Shown here piece after piece: positions 43,719 to 53,265 of a stretch of 64,000 nucleotides of DNA. This DNA is from Streptomyces sp. NBC_01549 (GTDB lineage Bacteria; Actinomycetota; Actinomycetes; Streptomycetales; Streptomycetaceae), in contig NZ_JAPEPW010000002.1 of assembly GCF_026339955.1 (NCBI RefSeq), positions 2,346,952-2,410,951 on the forward strand, in the 5' to 3' direction. The notes under the pieces are model-generated. The model saw only the letters and a program-made list of their open reading frames with translations. It was not told where the DNA came from and did not search any database. The number at the start of each line of letters is the position of its first letter. Position 1 is the stretch's first letter. The translations under genes were made by a program, and so were the position numbers.

Positions 43719-46265
43719 CTACAGCGGGCCTGTGCGCCAGGCCTGGAGATCGCTGTCGGTGATGGTTCCCCAGGCCGTGACGTCGTCGTCGGTGGCTTCC
43801 TCGTGCGTCTCTGTCGCCCGAGACGGCCAACTCCCCGAGGACCGAGGCGGAACGACCGGAGGCTGTTCCGGCTTGGTCTGCGGGAGGTTGGTCGTCTCCG
43901 GCACGTCCTCCGTCGGTCCGTCGGTCCGCGGTCCGTCGCTCAGCGCCCGGTTCGTCTCCGCTCCGTTCGACTGCGAGGCGTCCTCGTTCCGCGCCTCCGA
44001 GGCATCCTGTGGCGGCTGCTCGGCGAGAGAGGTGTTCGGCTCGGGCGCGTGCGGCGGGCCCGGTCGGGTCTCCGCGAGCGGCAGGAGGACCTGCGCGCCG
44101 GGTGACGCCGAAGGCAGCTCGTGGGTAACGGAGTCGTGGGTCACGTGCAGAGTGACTCGCATCCGGCCGTCGAAGGCTGCGTACGTCCGCGGGAATTTCG
44201 CGTTGGCGGACACCTTCGCGTTCTGCGTGACGCCCAGACCGAAACGTTCCCTGCCGCCGGCGCCACCGCCGAACAGCAGAGTCGTCCTGACCGGGGACAG
44301 GTTGAAGACCGGACCGACGAAGAAACGGGCCCCCAGTTCACGGAACGCTCCAGGACGCCGCAGCCTGCTCTGGTTGACTTCGTTGAGGACGTTGGCGTTA
44401 CTCCCCTTGCTCTCGACGTGACGGTACGTCAATTCCTCTGTTTCGGCCGTGGCAGTGACCCGCAGGTCGCCGGAGCGGAGCAGTTCGACCGTTTCCCCGC
44501 GGGTCATCGCGGGCAGGGTGCGCGCCAACAGGGCGTCGTCGAGGGCCCGGTCGACCCGGTTCTGCAGGGCGGCTGCCGCCTTCGAGCCGAGGGTGTCGCG
44601 CAGGTGGGTGGAGACCTCCGACCGCAGGTCCGCGCTACCCGAGACCGACCGGACGATCGAATCCCGGCTGAAGCCACGGGCGGGCAGCGGCTCGCCGTCC
44701 GCATCCCTCGCGGGCGGGCCGTCCGCGGTGCCCGGGGCGGCGGCGCCACCGCCGGCCGCATCTGCGGGCGCGGGTGCCGTCACGATGCCCGCGCGCGAAA
44801 CGAGCGGCGTGGCCGCGCGGTCCTCGGGCGCCCGCAGGGTGGTGAACTCCACGCGCGCCTCACCCGTGCCGGTCACCGTCTGACCCGGTCGCCCCCCGTC
44901 CCAGGGCCGGTTCACACGGACGGTGACGGTTGCCACGCCCGCGTGCGCTGTCGGTGCCAGCTTCCTGCGGTGCAGGAGACCCGTGGCCGCGTTCTCGCCA
45001 CGGCTGTCCAGGCTCTCCTTGCCGAACCCGCCCTCCACCCGTCCGACCGCGGAGGCGTTCACCGGACTGCCCGAGGGCAGGAGGTCGCCCTGTACCTGGA
45101 TGGAGCCCTGCCAGGCGGCGAACCGGGTATGGGCGACCGACGACGCCTGGACGCGCTGGCCACCGCTGTAGAACTCGGTGGTCGCGGGGGCGTCCGACAC
45201 CTGCAACCGGTCGATACGCACGCCGAGTTTGACGACGCCACCGTTCACCGACTTCAACAGGACCGTCTCGACGGCGCCGCGGCTGAGGGCGCCCAGTTTC
45301 CGCTGGACGGCCATCGTCCGCAACCGCGGGGCCAGTTCGGCCCGCACATTCCGCCAGTTCTCCCCGAAGACGCGCGAGCCGCTGTCGTCGACGGAGTTCA
45401 GGATGTGCGCGGCGATCAGATCTTCGCCGGGCGTCTGCCGTGCGGACGGGGCTGCGTCGGGTGCGGCCTGGACCGCGCCGGACGCGCCTGTCACGCCTGC
45501 CGTGTTCGGCGCGCCCGCCGTGCCTCGCGCACCCGCCGTTCCCGGGCGGTCGGTTGCCCGGTGCGGGCGAACGGTGTCGACCACGTGGTCCGCCGTCAGC
45601 GGTGCGGGCCCCGGTGCCGCCGCGGCTGCCGCCTGGGACGCCGCCGCGTCGGCCGCTCGCGGATACGAGAAGACGCCGTGCAGTCGCACTGGGGGCACGC
45701 TGTCCGGCACTCCGCGCAGGAGGCGTACGCCCAGGTGCTTCTCGTAGGAGATCTCGAAACGGATCGGCTGCCGGTACAGGTCGTGCGGCCGCACGTTCTT
45801 GATCCGCTGCGGGGTCCGGTCGTCCCGCTCGCCCGACACGCCCTCACCCGCGGTCCCTGCGCCGGTCAGGTCCTCGCCTGCGTCATCGTCGATCGCGGGA
45901 CCCGTCCCGGAGGCCGAGGCGGGCCGGGGATGGCCCGTTTCTCCCGGTTCCTCCCGCCTCGGCAGGTGCGGTCGTGACGTGGAACGGGCTACCTGGACGG
46001 CCACCGAGACGTGCGGTGCGACGGGAACCTGGAGCCGGCCCCCGGCCACGACCCGGGTCACGCGGTCGTGCAGGTGTGTGTGGGACGACTGGGACTCCAC
46101 GGACACGTCGGTCTCGAACTTCCTGGAGTGCCCGACGTACGCGTACGTCCCCTCGCGGACCGGGCGCACCCGGACGGTGATGTGCCCACCGGGCACGGTG
46201 ACGTCGTGCGACCACTCCTGCCCGGACTCGTGGGTGAGCCGTGCCGTCAGAACGTGGGGCCCTAA
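43719..46265 (-). pseudogene. Large modular protein, C-terminal segment (interrupted by IS elements)
   Basis: About 848 codons, from the TAA insertion point to stop 43719. It is unrecognised by name. It has repeated beta-rich modules: VPGGHITVRVRPVREGTYAY, HTHLHDRVTRVVAGGRLQVP, AAHILNSVDDSGSRVFGENW, RNVRAELAPRLRTMAVQRKL, YAAFDGRMRVTLHVTHDS. Ala/Gly/Pro-rich linkers and an acidic Gln/Glu/Asp-rich end follow. Size and style resemble the giant modular proteins of Streptomyces with polymorphic-toxin-like architecture, but no toxin motif is visible here. In frame with 49083-50300 once the two insertions are removed (..RRVEEQLGPHVLTARLTHE..). Confidence 0.6.
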
Positions 46266-47316
46266 CGACGGGGTGCGCGATTGAGGTCGGGCCGTGTTGG
46301 CCTGGCGGGTTGGCTGGTGGTTGATTACCGCATGGCCGCGCGGTCGGAGACCAGGCCGGCGATGGCCTGGTAGGTCTGGTCGAAGTACTCGCGGCGTCCG
46401 ATCCAGCGTTGCAGGGGCCGCCACTGCTTGTGCTCGGCGTTGGCGTGCTCGACGCAGATCCGCTCGGAGGACTGCTGCTTGCGCGCTTCCTCCCAGGCCG
46501 CCAGGTCCTCGGGCGGGGCATCCTTCTTCGGCTTCAGCGGCGGCGCTTGGACCTGGGCGGGGAACTGCTTGGCCAGTCCCCGGTAGCCGGCGTCGACCTT
46601 GGCCTTGACCTGGGGGAACCTCTCGAACAGGTCGCAGATGCCCTCGGTCTTCAGCGCGGTCTGGTCGTGCTGGCGGCCGGGCCGGAAGGCACCCGCCCAC
46701 AGGGTCCGGCCCTTCTCGTCGGTGACGACGGTGGCCTTCTTGGTGTTCTGCCGCATCTTCCCGGAGATGAATGCCCGGCGTCCGGGCTTGTTCGCCCGTG
46801 GACGTCGGACCCGGACCTCGGTGGCGTCGATCCGCAGTTCCACTCCGTGGGAGGCGGCGTAGGCGAAGACATCGGCCAGGGTGCGAAGGCGCAGGTCGGG
46901 ACTTCCAGGGACGGCGAAGCCGCGGGCGGCGAGCAGGGGGCGGATCTCGTGGACCGCGCGGGTGATCGTGGAGCGGTCCACCTCGTAGAACAGGGCGAGG
47001 ACGGCATGCGGAAGCTGGAAGCGCAGGATGACCAGGGTGGCGACGACCCGGTCGGTGAAGACGAGTTGGTGGTCGGGACCCGCTCCGGCGGCGCGCTGCC
47101 GGTCATGGCCCCGGCGTTCACGCAGCTGGGACTCCTGCCCGGCCACCCACGGCCCGGCCAACTCCGCGACCAGCTTGCCCAGGCGACGGCGCGGGATCCC
47201 GGTGCAGATACGATGGCTCAAGGCCGTGCGGGCCCCTCTTGACGTCACAATCATGATCGTCCCGCACGGCCGTTCGCATGCTCAGACCGGGGTTTCAGCT
47301 ACCGCGCACCACGTCG
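46266..47316 (-). mobile_element. IS5-type insertion sequence
   Basis: Imperfect inverted ends: CGACGGGGTGCGCG at 46266, and the complement of CGACGTGGTGCGCG ending at 47316. TAA lies directly outside on both sides (46263-46265, 47317-47319). Inserted in the modular gene, sharing the middle TAA with the ISAzo13-type element. Confidence 0.85.
46325..47254 (-). CDS. IS5-type transposase (HTH + DDE_Tnp_4), intact
   Basis: 309 aa. The N-terminal helix-turn-helix region has FTDRVVATLVILRFQLPHAV and VDRSTITRAVHEIRPLLAAR. DDE residues: Asp in VELRIDATEVRVRRP, Asp in KAKVDAGYRGLAK, Glu in RICVEHANAEHKQWRPL. Full length for the subgroup. Confidence 0.92.
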   Translation of the reverse strand: MIVTSRGARTALSHRICTGIPRRRLGKLVAELAGPWVAGQESQLRERRGHDRQRAAGAGPDHQLVFTDRVVATLVILRFQLPHAVLALFYEVDRSTITRAVHEIRPLLAARGFAVPGSPDLRLRTLADVFAYAASHGVELRIDATEVRVRRPRANKPGRRAFISGKMRQNTKKATVVTDEKGRTLWAGAFRPGRQHDQTALKTEGICDLFERFPQVKAKVDAGYRGLAKQFPAQVQAPPLKPKKDAPPEDLAAWEEARKQQSSERICVEHANAEHKQWRPLQRWIGRREYFDQTYQAIAGLVSDRAAMR

Positions 47317-47319
47317 TAA

Positions 47320-49082
47320 GGGCTCGCAGAGAATCAACATGTTGCCTCCCGTGATTCGGTTCGTTGGCGTGGTATGCGCATCCCCGATGAGATTCGTGTT
47401 CAACTCGCGGTGAAGTTTGAGGTGTTGTTCCCTCACCTGGACGAGCGGCAGCAGCGTCTGCTGATGGGAGCCGAGGCCCGTCTCCTGGGCCACGGTGGGA
47501 TCCGGGCCGTTGCTCGGGCAGCCGACGCCAGCGAGACGACGGTCCGGAAGGGGGTGGATGAGCTGGAGGCGGGAGTAGAGCCGCTGGGGCGGGTCCGCCG
47601 GCCCGGTGGCGGCCGGAAGAAGGCCGCTGACCTTGATGCGGGGCTGCGGCCCGCGCTGCTGGCCCTGGTCGAGCCGGACATGCGCGGGGACCCGATGTCG
47701 CCGCTGCGGTGGACGACCAAGTCGACCCGGAACCTGGCCGCCGAGCTGACCCGCCAGGGGCACAGGGTCAGCGCCGACACGGTCGGTGACCTGCTGCGGG
47801 AGGAGGGCTTCAGCCTGCAGGCCAACTCCAAGACCCTGGAGGGCAAGCAGCACCCGGACCGGGATGCCCAGTTCCACTACATCAACGAGCAGGCCAAGGA
47901 CCACATCGGCGCCGGGGACCCGGTGGTCAGCGTGGACAGCAAGAAGAAGGAGATGGTCGGCGAGTACAAGAACGCGGGGCGTGAGTGGCAGCCCACGGGC
48001 GATCCAGTGAAGGTCAAGACGCATGACTTCCTGGACCGGGAGGGGCCCGGCAAGGCGATCCCGTACGGGATTTACGACATCGCCGGGAACTCCGGCTGGG
48101 TCAGTGTCGGCACCGACCACGACACCGCCGCTTTCGCGGTCGCCTCGATCCGCCGCTGGTGGCGCGGGGCCGGACAGGGCGACTACCCTCACGCCCGGCG
48201 TCTGCTCATCACCGCCGACGCCGGAGGCTCCAACGGCTACCGCACCCGGGCGTGGAAGACCGAACTTGCCGCCCTGGCCGCCGAGACTGGCCTTGAAATC
48301 ACCGTCTGTCACCTACCTCCGGGCACGTCGAAGTGGAATCGGATTGAGCACCGGCTGTTCTCCCACATCTCCATGAACTGGCGCGGCAGGCCCCTGACCA
48401 GCCATGAAGTCATTCTGCAGTCCATTGCGGCGACCACCACCCGCACCGGACTGACGGTCCGCGCCGAACTCGACACCGGCGCCTACCCCACCGGAGTGAA
48501 AGTCGACGACGCCCAGGTCGACGCGCTGGCGATGACCCGCCACCGCTTCCACGGCGACTGGAACTACACGCTCGACGCCCAGCAGCGCGGCCCCACAACC
48601 ACCGGCACTCCACACGGAGCGGAACCGCGGCAATGGGGTGCCCGCCAGCACGCCCGGCTCACCGACCCGGAACTCACCGGCCTCACCCGCGCACAACTGG
48701 ACGCCCTGATCAGCAGGTTGGCGCCAATCCAGGCCGCCCAGCGGGAACACCAGCGCCGTCACCGACGCGGCCACGAACGACAGCGGGCCCCCGGGGCGGG
48801 CCCCAGGCAGGCGTTCACTGACCCCGACCGGATCCTGGCCACCGTCCTCTATCAGCGCGGCTGCTTCACCCACGCCCTCCTCGGCGCACTCTTCGAGACC
48901 AGCTCGCAAACCATCACCCGCACAATCCAGGAGACCCAACCCCTCCTGGACCAGCACGAATACACCGTCCCCCGCTCCACAGCACGATTCACCACCCCCG
49001 CAGACGTGGCCGCCTACCTCGACGCCTACGGCACCGAATCCCCGGACAACATCAAACACGCATGTTGATTCTCTGCGAGCCC
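47320..49082 (+). mobile_element. ISAzo13-family insertion sequence
   Basis: Perfect inverted ends GGGCTCGCAGAGAATCAAC (47320-47338) and its complement up to 49082; TAA on both sides (47317-47319, 49083-49085). Tandem with the IS5-type element in the same target. Confidence 0.9.
47374..49068 (+). CDS. ISAzo13-family transposase with fused C-terminal HTH-like domain
   Basis: 564 aa. Residues 1-~430 are the ISAzo13/Rhodopirellula-type DDE transposase: Asp in VVSVDSKKKEMVGEYKN, Asp in LLITADAGGSNGYRTRAW, Glu in TSKWNRIEHRLFSHI. From about residue 461 the sequence (RRGHERQRAPGAGP, FTDPDRILATVLYQRGCFTH, SQTITRTIQETQPLL, TPADVAAYLDAYG) is clearly homologous to the N-terminal helix-turn-helix region of the neighbouring IS5-type transposase (RRGHDRQRAAGAGP and following). 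So this is a chimera of two transposase families. The stop lies close to the right end. Confidence 0.9.
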   Translation: MRIPDEIRVQLAVKFEVLFPHLDERQQRLLMGAEARLLGHGGIRAVARAADASETTVRKGVDELEAGVEPLGRVRRPGGGRKKAADLDAGLRPALLALVEPDMRGDPMSPLRWTTKSTRNLAAELTRQGHRVSADTVGDLLREEGFSLQANSKTLEGKQHPDRDAQFHYINEQAKDHIGAGDPVVSVDSKKKEMVGEYKNAGREWQPTGDPVKVKTHDFLDREGPGKAIPYGIYDIAGNSGWVSVGTDHDTAAFAVASIRRWWRGAGQGDYPHARRLLITADAGGSNGYRTRAWKTELAALAAETGLEITVCHLPPGTSKWNRIEHRLFSHISMNWRGRPLTSHEVILQSIAATTTRTGLTVRAELDTGAYPTGVKVDDAQVDALAMTRHRFHGDWNYTLDAQQRGPTTTGTPHGAEPRQWGARQHARLTDPELTGLTRAQLDALISRLAPIQAAQREHQRRHRRGHERQRAPGAGPRQAFTDPDRILATVLYQRGCFTHALLGALFETSSQTITRTIQETQPLLDQHEYTVPRSTARFTTPADVAAYLDAYGTESPDNIKHAC

Positions 49083-50300
49083 TAACTGTTCCTCCACGCG
49101 CCTCATCTCGCGCTCGGCGAAGCGCCCGAGCGCCGGGCCGAGGTCCTCCCGGAGGGCGCCCAGGAGCGCGTCGGCCGGGTCCACGCCCAGCAGCATGTCG
49201 GACGGGTGCCAGGCACTCGCCAGGGCGTGCGGGGGCGGCGGGGGCGGGTTCCCGTCCCGTGCCGGAGGCTCCCAGTCCAGCGCCCGCGGCTCGGGCTCCG
49301 GCCGCGCGGCACCCCGAGCCGCAGTCTCAGTGGAAGGGCCTCCCCCTCTGTCGGCAGAGTCCTTCGCCTCGGAGGACGGACCCTTCGTTTCGTTGGGCGG
49401 ACCGGCCGACACCTTGGGGCCGAGGTCCGGCTTCGACCCCTGGGCGGCCCCTTGCGCACCTGACGGTCCCGCCTCGGGGGCGCTGGTGACGGTGTCGGCG
49501 GTGTTGACGTCCCGGGTGCCCGCGCCGGAGGACTCGGCGGCCGGTTCCGCGCCGGCACGCCCGTCCCCGTTCGACGCCGTGAAGGGCTTGTCCGGCTTGT
49601 CCGTGGTCGTCGTGTCGGCCGCCGCTCCCACCGCCAGGGCCGCGCTTCCCAGCCGCGCTTCCCGTTGGGCCGGGACGAAGCCCGACGGGCGTGCCGCGGT
49701 GAACACCGGCGCCGCGGCGGCGTCGTGGATGCGGGAACCCTGCGACTCGCTGAGCGGGACGGCGATCTGCACCGGGAACAGTCCGGATTGCCGCACCGTG
49801 CCGAGGGGACCGCGGAGGGTGCCGTCGAGCCGCACCCACCCGTCGAAGACGGCCATCGTGACGTCGTATTTGGTGGCCACCACGACCCGTTCGGCGGCAC
49901 GTTGCCGGTCGCCGTCCCGTGTCGTGGTGGTGGCGCCCGTGATGGCCTCGCCCAGGACGTCGCCGCCGAAGACGTCACCGCCGTGCCCTCCGAGCGCACC
50001 CTGCAGTCCGTGCTGGGTGCTGCCCGCCGTGGAGACCGCCACGCTGCGGGTCACCTCGGCGCTCGGGCTGGACAGGGTATCGATCGTCCTGCGGTAGGTC
50101 AGCTCGTGCAGGTCCGCCGTGAACGACGCCGAGGAGCCGCGGCCGGAACGATCGGTCCAGGTCAGCGGAGTGTGGCGGGTCATCCCGGGCAGCGAGGCCC
50201 TGATGCGGTGGAGATGGAACCAGTCGCCCACCTCGGCGTGCGCGGCTGTCCACTGACGGCCGAAGGCCAGGCCCTGGGGTATGTGACGTGTCAAAGGACG
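49083..50300 (-). pseudogene. Large modular protein, upstream segment (5' end uncertain)
   Basis: Upstream half of the gene that continues at 46265-43719. Contains WTAAHAEVGDWFHLHRI, ASFTADLHELTYRRTIDTLS, AERVVVATKYDVTMAVFDGW and a long Ala/Pro/Gly/Glu-rich linker, then DMLLGVDPADALLGALREDL and AEREMRRVEEQ before the insertion. The DGWVRLDGTLRG module echoes YAAFDGRMRVTLHVT in the downstream half. No good start or RBS is seen, and codon quality fades above about 50300, next to the kinase promoter; the 5' end is probably missing. Confidence 0.55.
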
Positions 50301-50413
50301 GAAGACGCAGCTCTCAGCGGTGATGCCCGTCGATCGGAGCCCTGAGTGGCTCCAGCGGCCAGAAGGGACCGCGCCCACCGCTGTATCAGCCGGTGAACAG
50401 GTAGGCGAAAGAG

Positions 50414-52039
50414 ATGCGTGCGGAGCATGATGTTTCCATGCACCTCCCTTACAAGATCGGTCGCTACCGAGTCGAACGGCTTCTGGGGACCGGCGCCTTC
50501 GCTGTCGTATGGCTGGCCTACGACGACTCGCTCGACGCACCGGTCGCGGTCAAGGTGATGACGGAGAACTGGTCATACCGCCTGGACATGCGGGAGCGAT
50601 TCCTCACCGAGGCGCGCCTGCTGCGTCAGGCGGCCTCGTCCCGGGTGGTTCAGGTCTACGACGTGGGTGAACTGGACGACGGCAGACCCTACTTCGTCAT
50701 GGAGTACGCCGACCGCGGCACCTTGGCGGACCGGCTGGCCGCCGCCGGCGGCCCGTTGCCGACGGCCGAAGCCCTGCGGCTGGCGACGGAAGCGGCACGG
50801 GGAACGGCGGCCCTGCACGAGGCCGGTGTCCTGCACCGGGACGTCAAGCCGTCCAACATCCTGGTCGGGCTGGGGCCCGGCGGCCGCGACCGGGTGCTCA
50901 TGGGCGACCTCGGTCTTGCCAAGAGCCTCGCCCACGCGTCGAGCCTCACCCTGACCGCTGGGTCCGTCGGCTACATGGCTCCCGAGCAGAGCGATCCGGA
51001 CGGATCCGGGATGGACGGCCGGTCCGACGTGTACGGGCTGGGCGCGGTGACGTACGAACTCCTCACCGGGAAGGTGCCGGGCCCGGTCGGCAGTATGGTC
51101 CCGCTCCACGAACTGCGACCGGATCTGCCCGCCGCCGTGCAAGGCGTTGTGAGCCGCGCCTTGGAGGCCGACCGAGAACTGCGGTTCGGTTCGGCCGCCG
51201 AATTCGCTGATGAACTCAGCTCCGTCACAGAGGAGTTGGTGACCACTCGGTTCGTCCCGGATCCATCGCCCGAAGCTGTACCGGCCCCTGACACCGAGCC
51301 GACGGCGGCTTCATCGGACGACGAGCCCGCCTCCGGCCCGGCCACCGACACGTCACAAGCCCTTCCGGGGACGGCGGGGCCGGCCCACGCCAAGAGGGTC
51401 GTCGCTCCGCAGCGACGACTCCTGGTTGCCACCGCGGTCGTCGGGGCCTCGGTGGCTCTCCTGGTGGGCGGGCTGTCGATGCATGACCAACCCGGTACGC
51501 ACACTTCCCCGGATGCCGACGCGTCGGCATCCGGGGCGCGGCCGAGCAACTCACCTGCCGGCGCGACCGTCTCGGCCAAGCCGGTCAACGCGCCCTCACC
51601 CAGCCCCGGGGGCGCTCGACCGTCCCACGGGACCGTGCACTCCGCGACACCGACCTCGGTATCGCGCAGCCCGTCTCCGTCGAGCAGCCCCTTGCCGTCG
51701 GCGAGTTCGAAGCCGCTGTACATCCGTCACGACCAGCAGCTCATGCCCGGACAGTCCTGGTACGGCGACAGCGGCACCGTGAACATGCAGCAGGACGGCA
51801 ACCTCGTCATCCGGGACAAGAAAGGGCAGGCCCGCTGGCAGTCGGGGACAGTCGGCCGCGGCTACCGGGCGATCATGCAGGCCGACGGCAACTTCGTCGT
51901 CTATGACCGAGCGGGGAAAGGTGTCTGGGGCAGTGGAACGGCCGGTCACGACCATGCGGTCCTGTGCCTACGGACCGATGGAGACGTGACCGTCGAGTAC
52001 AAGGGCGCCGTTCTCTGGTCCGCGGGAACCGGGCGCTGA
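50414..52039 (+). CDS. Membrane Ser/Thr protein kinase with extracellular bulb-type lectin domain
   Basis: 541 aa. Residues ~15-270 are a PknB-type kinase: GTGAFAVVWLAYD (P-loop), VAVKVM (Lys), HRDVKPSNIL, GDLGLAK (DLG in place of DFG), GYMAPEQ. A Pro/Asp-rich juxtamembrane part, one membrane helix (LLVATAVVGASVALLVGGL) and a Ser/Pro-rich stalk follow. Residues ~437-541 are a B-lectin domain: LMPGQSWYG, MQQDGNLVI, MQADGNFVVYDRAGKGVW, mannose-binding QxDxNxVxY type. Layout as in plant G-type lectin receptor kinases. ATG 50414 follows AGGCGAAAG; ATG 50438 is possible. Confidence 0.93.
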   Translation: MRAEHDVSMHLPYKIGRYRVERLLGTGAFAVVWLAYDDSLDAPVAVKVMTENWSYRLDMRERFLTEARLLRQAASSRVVQVYDVGELDDGRPYFVMEYADRGTLADRLAAAGGPLPTAEALRLATEAARGTAALHEAGVLHRDVKPSNILVGLGPGGRDRVLMGDLGLAKSLAHASSLTLTAGSVGYMAPEQSDPDGSGMDGRSDVYGLGAVTYELLTGKVPGPVGSMVPLHELRPDLPAAVQGVVSRALEADRELRFGSAAEFADELSSVTEELVTTRFVPDPSPEAVPAPDTEPTAASSDDEPASGPATDTSQALPGTAGPAHAKRVVAPQRRLLVATAVVGASVALLVGGLSMHDQPGTHTSPDADASASGARPSNSPAGATVSAKPVNAPSPSPGGARPSHGTVHSATPTSVSRSPSPSSSPLPSASSKPLYIRHDQQLMPGQSWYGDSGTVNMQQDGNLVIRDKKGQARWQSGTVGRGYRAIMQADGNFVVYDRAGKGVWGSGTAGHDHAVLCLRTDGDVTVEYKGAVLWSAGTGR

Positions 52040-52065
52040 GCTGCGAGGCGCCGTGACCGGACCGG

Positions 52066-53265
52066 TCAGACCCTGGTGCCAGAGGCCCACAGCGTCCTTC
52101 CCCGGTAGCGGACGGTCACGTTGCCGCTCTTCTGGAGGCCGAGAAACGCACCGTCGTGACCGGCCGTGCCGGTGCTCCAGACACCCCGGCTCGACCGGTC
52201 GTAGATCACGAAATTGCCGTCGGCCTGCATGATCGCCCGGTATCCCACGCCGTTCGTCCTGGTCGACCAGAGTCCGTGGCCGTGCTTGTCGTAGATGACG
52301 AAGTTCCCGTCCTTCTGCATGGTCAGGGTGATGCGGTCGGTGTGCCAGGACTGGCCGGGGAAGAGCTGCTTGTCGTGGTGCACGGTCAGCGTCGCTCCCC
52401 TGGGCCTGGCGCGGGCCTCGCGGGCGCGAGACGCCCCGGCAAGGGCGCGCTGTCCGGAGACCGGGTGCGGCTTCGCGGAGGGGGCCGCGTCGTGAGCGAG
52501 ATCCGAACGGGGCCGGCTTTCGGGCTTCGGGTGCGCCGACTTGATGTCACCGTCGAAGATCCTCACGGACGCCGACGGCTGAACCGGCGGGAGACCTTCA
52601 GGCCCCGCCGGAACATTGGCCTCGGGCGGAGGGCTCACGGGTTCCGCGCCGGCCGTGTGCTTCTCCGGGGAAGCGTCACCCGCGTTGACGGACGTCAGCA
52701 CGAACGGCGCTCCCAGCAGCATGGTGCCGAGCAGTACGGCGCCGGCGGCCTGGGGGGTGCGCAGACGGAGGAAGCGCTGGGGCGCTCCGGCCGGCTCGGA
52801 GGCCGAACCTGTGGAGACCGTATCCGGGGCTTTCCGCTCGAAGAGGCGGCCGCTGAGCAGCCGCGTGCCATGGGCCCCCTCCGCGCCCGCCTCCGCCGCG
52901 GAGGGGGCCGGTTGAGCCGCGGCGTCCGGCTTGAGCCTCGCCCGTACCGAAGCGAGGGCGGCGACCGTGCCCATCCACTTGGCCGCCCTCGGAGTCTCCT
53001 GCTCCGGGGAGTTCGTTTCCTCCGGTGCGGGCGGCTCAGCTGGGCGGCCCCGCTTCGTGCCCGGCTCGGCTACGGCCGCGACCGTCTCCGGCAGCGCTTC
53101 CGCGGGCGCCGCTTCATCCGGGCCGCGAGCTTCCGACGGCTTTCCGGGAGCGGACTCCGTGGGTGCCGGGCCTTCCTCGGACGGCGCCCACGGCAGGGGC
53201 TGGTGCCACACTGCGGGCCCGTCCGACGAGTCGTCCTGCTCTGCCGCAGGTTGTTCCTCTGCCAT
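52066..53265 (-). CDS. Membrane-anchored bulb-type lectin protein, paralogous to the kinase ectodomain
   Basis: 399 aa. An acidic Pro/Glu-rich cytosolic part (~190 aa), one membrane helix (AAGAVLLGTMLLGAPFVL), a Pro-rich stalk and a C-terminal B-lectin domain: QLFPGQSWHTDRITLTMQKD, GNFVIYDKHGHGLWS, YRAIMQADGNFVIYDRSSRG. The last 100 residues align along their length with the kinase's C-terminus (both have GYRAIMQADGNFV). Stops of the two convergent genes are 26 bp apart. ATG 53265 was chosen from AAAGGG at about 8 nt; the longer frame reads through non-coding leader. Probably a co-receptor or competitor for the same ligand. Confidence 0.85.
   Translation of the reverse strand: MAEEQPAAEQDDSSDGPAVWHQPLPWAPSEEGPAPTESAPGKPSEARGPDEAAPAEALPETVAAVAEPGTKRGRPAEPPAPEETNSPEQETPRAAKWMGTVAALASVRARLKPDAAAQPAPSAAEAGAEGAHGTRLLSGRLFERKAPDTVSTGSASEPAGAPQRFLRLRTPQAAGAVLLGTMLLGAPFVLTSVNAGDASPEKHTAGAEPVSPPPEANVPAGPEGLPPVQPSASVRIFDGDIKSAHPKPESRPRSDLAHDAAPSAKPHPVSGQRALAGASRAREARARPRGATLTVHHDKQLFPGQSWHTDRITLTMQKDGNFVIYDKHGHGLWSTRTNGVGYRAIMQADGNFVIYDRSSRGVWSTGTAGHDGAFLGLQKSGNVTVRYRGRTLWASGTRV

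Noticed and set aside
44121..45977. A 618-codon plus-strand open frame opposite the large modular gene
   Set aside because: Shadow of the minus-strand gene in high-GC DNA; no recognisable motif and no RBS.
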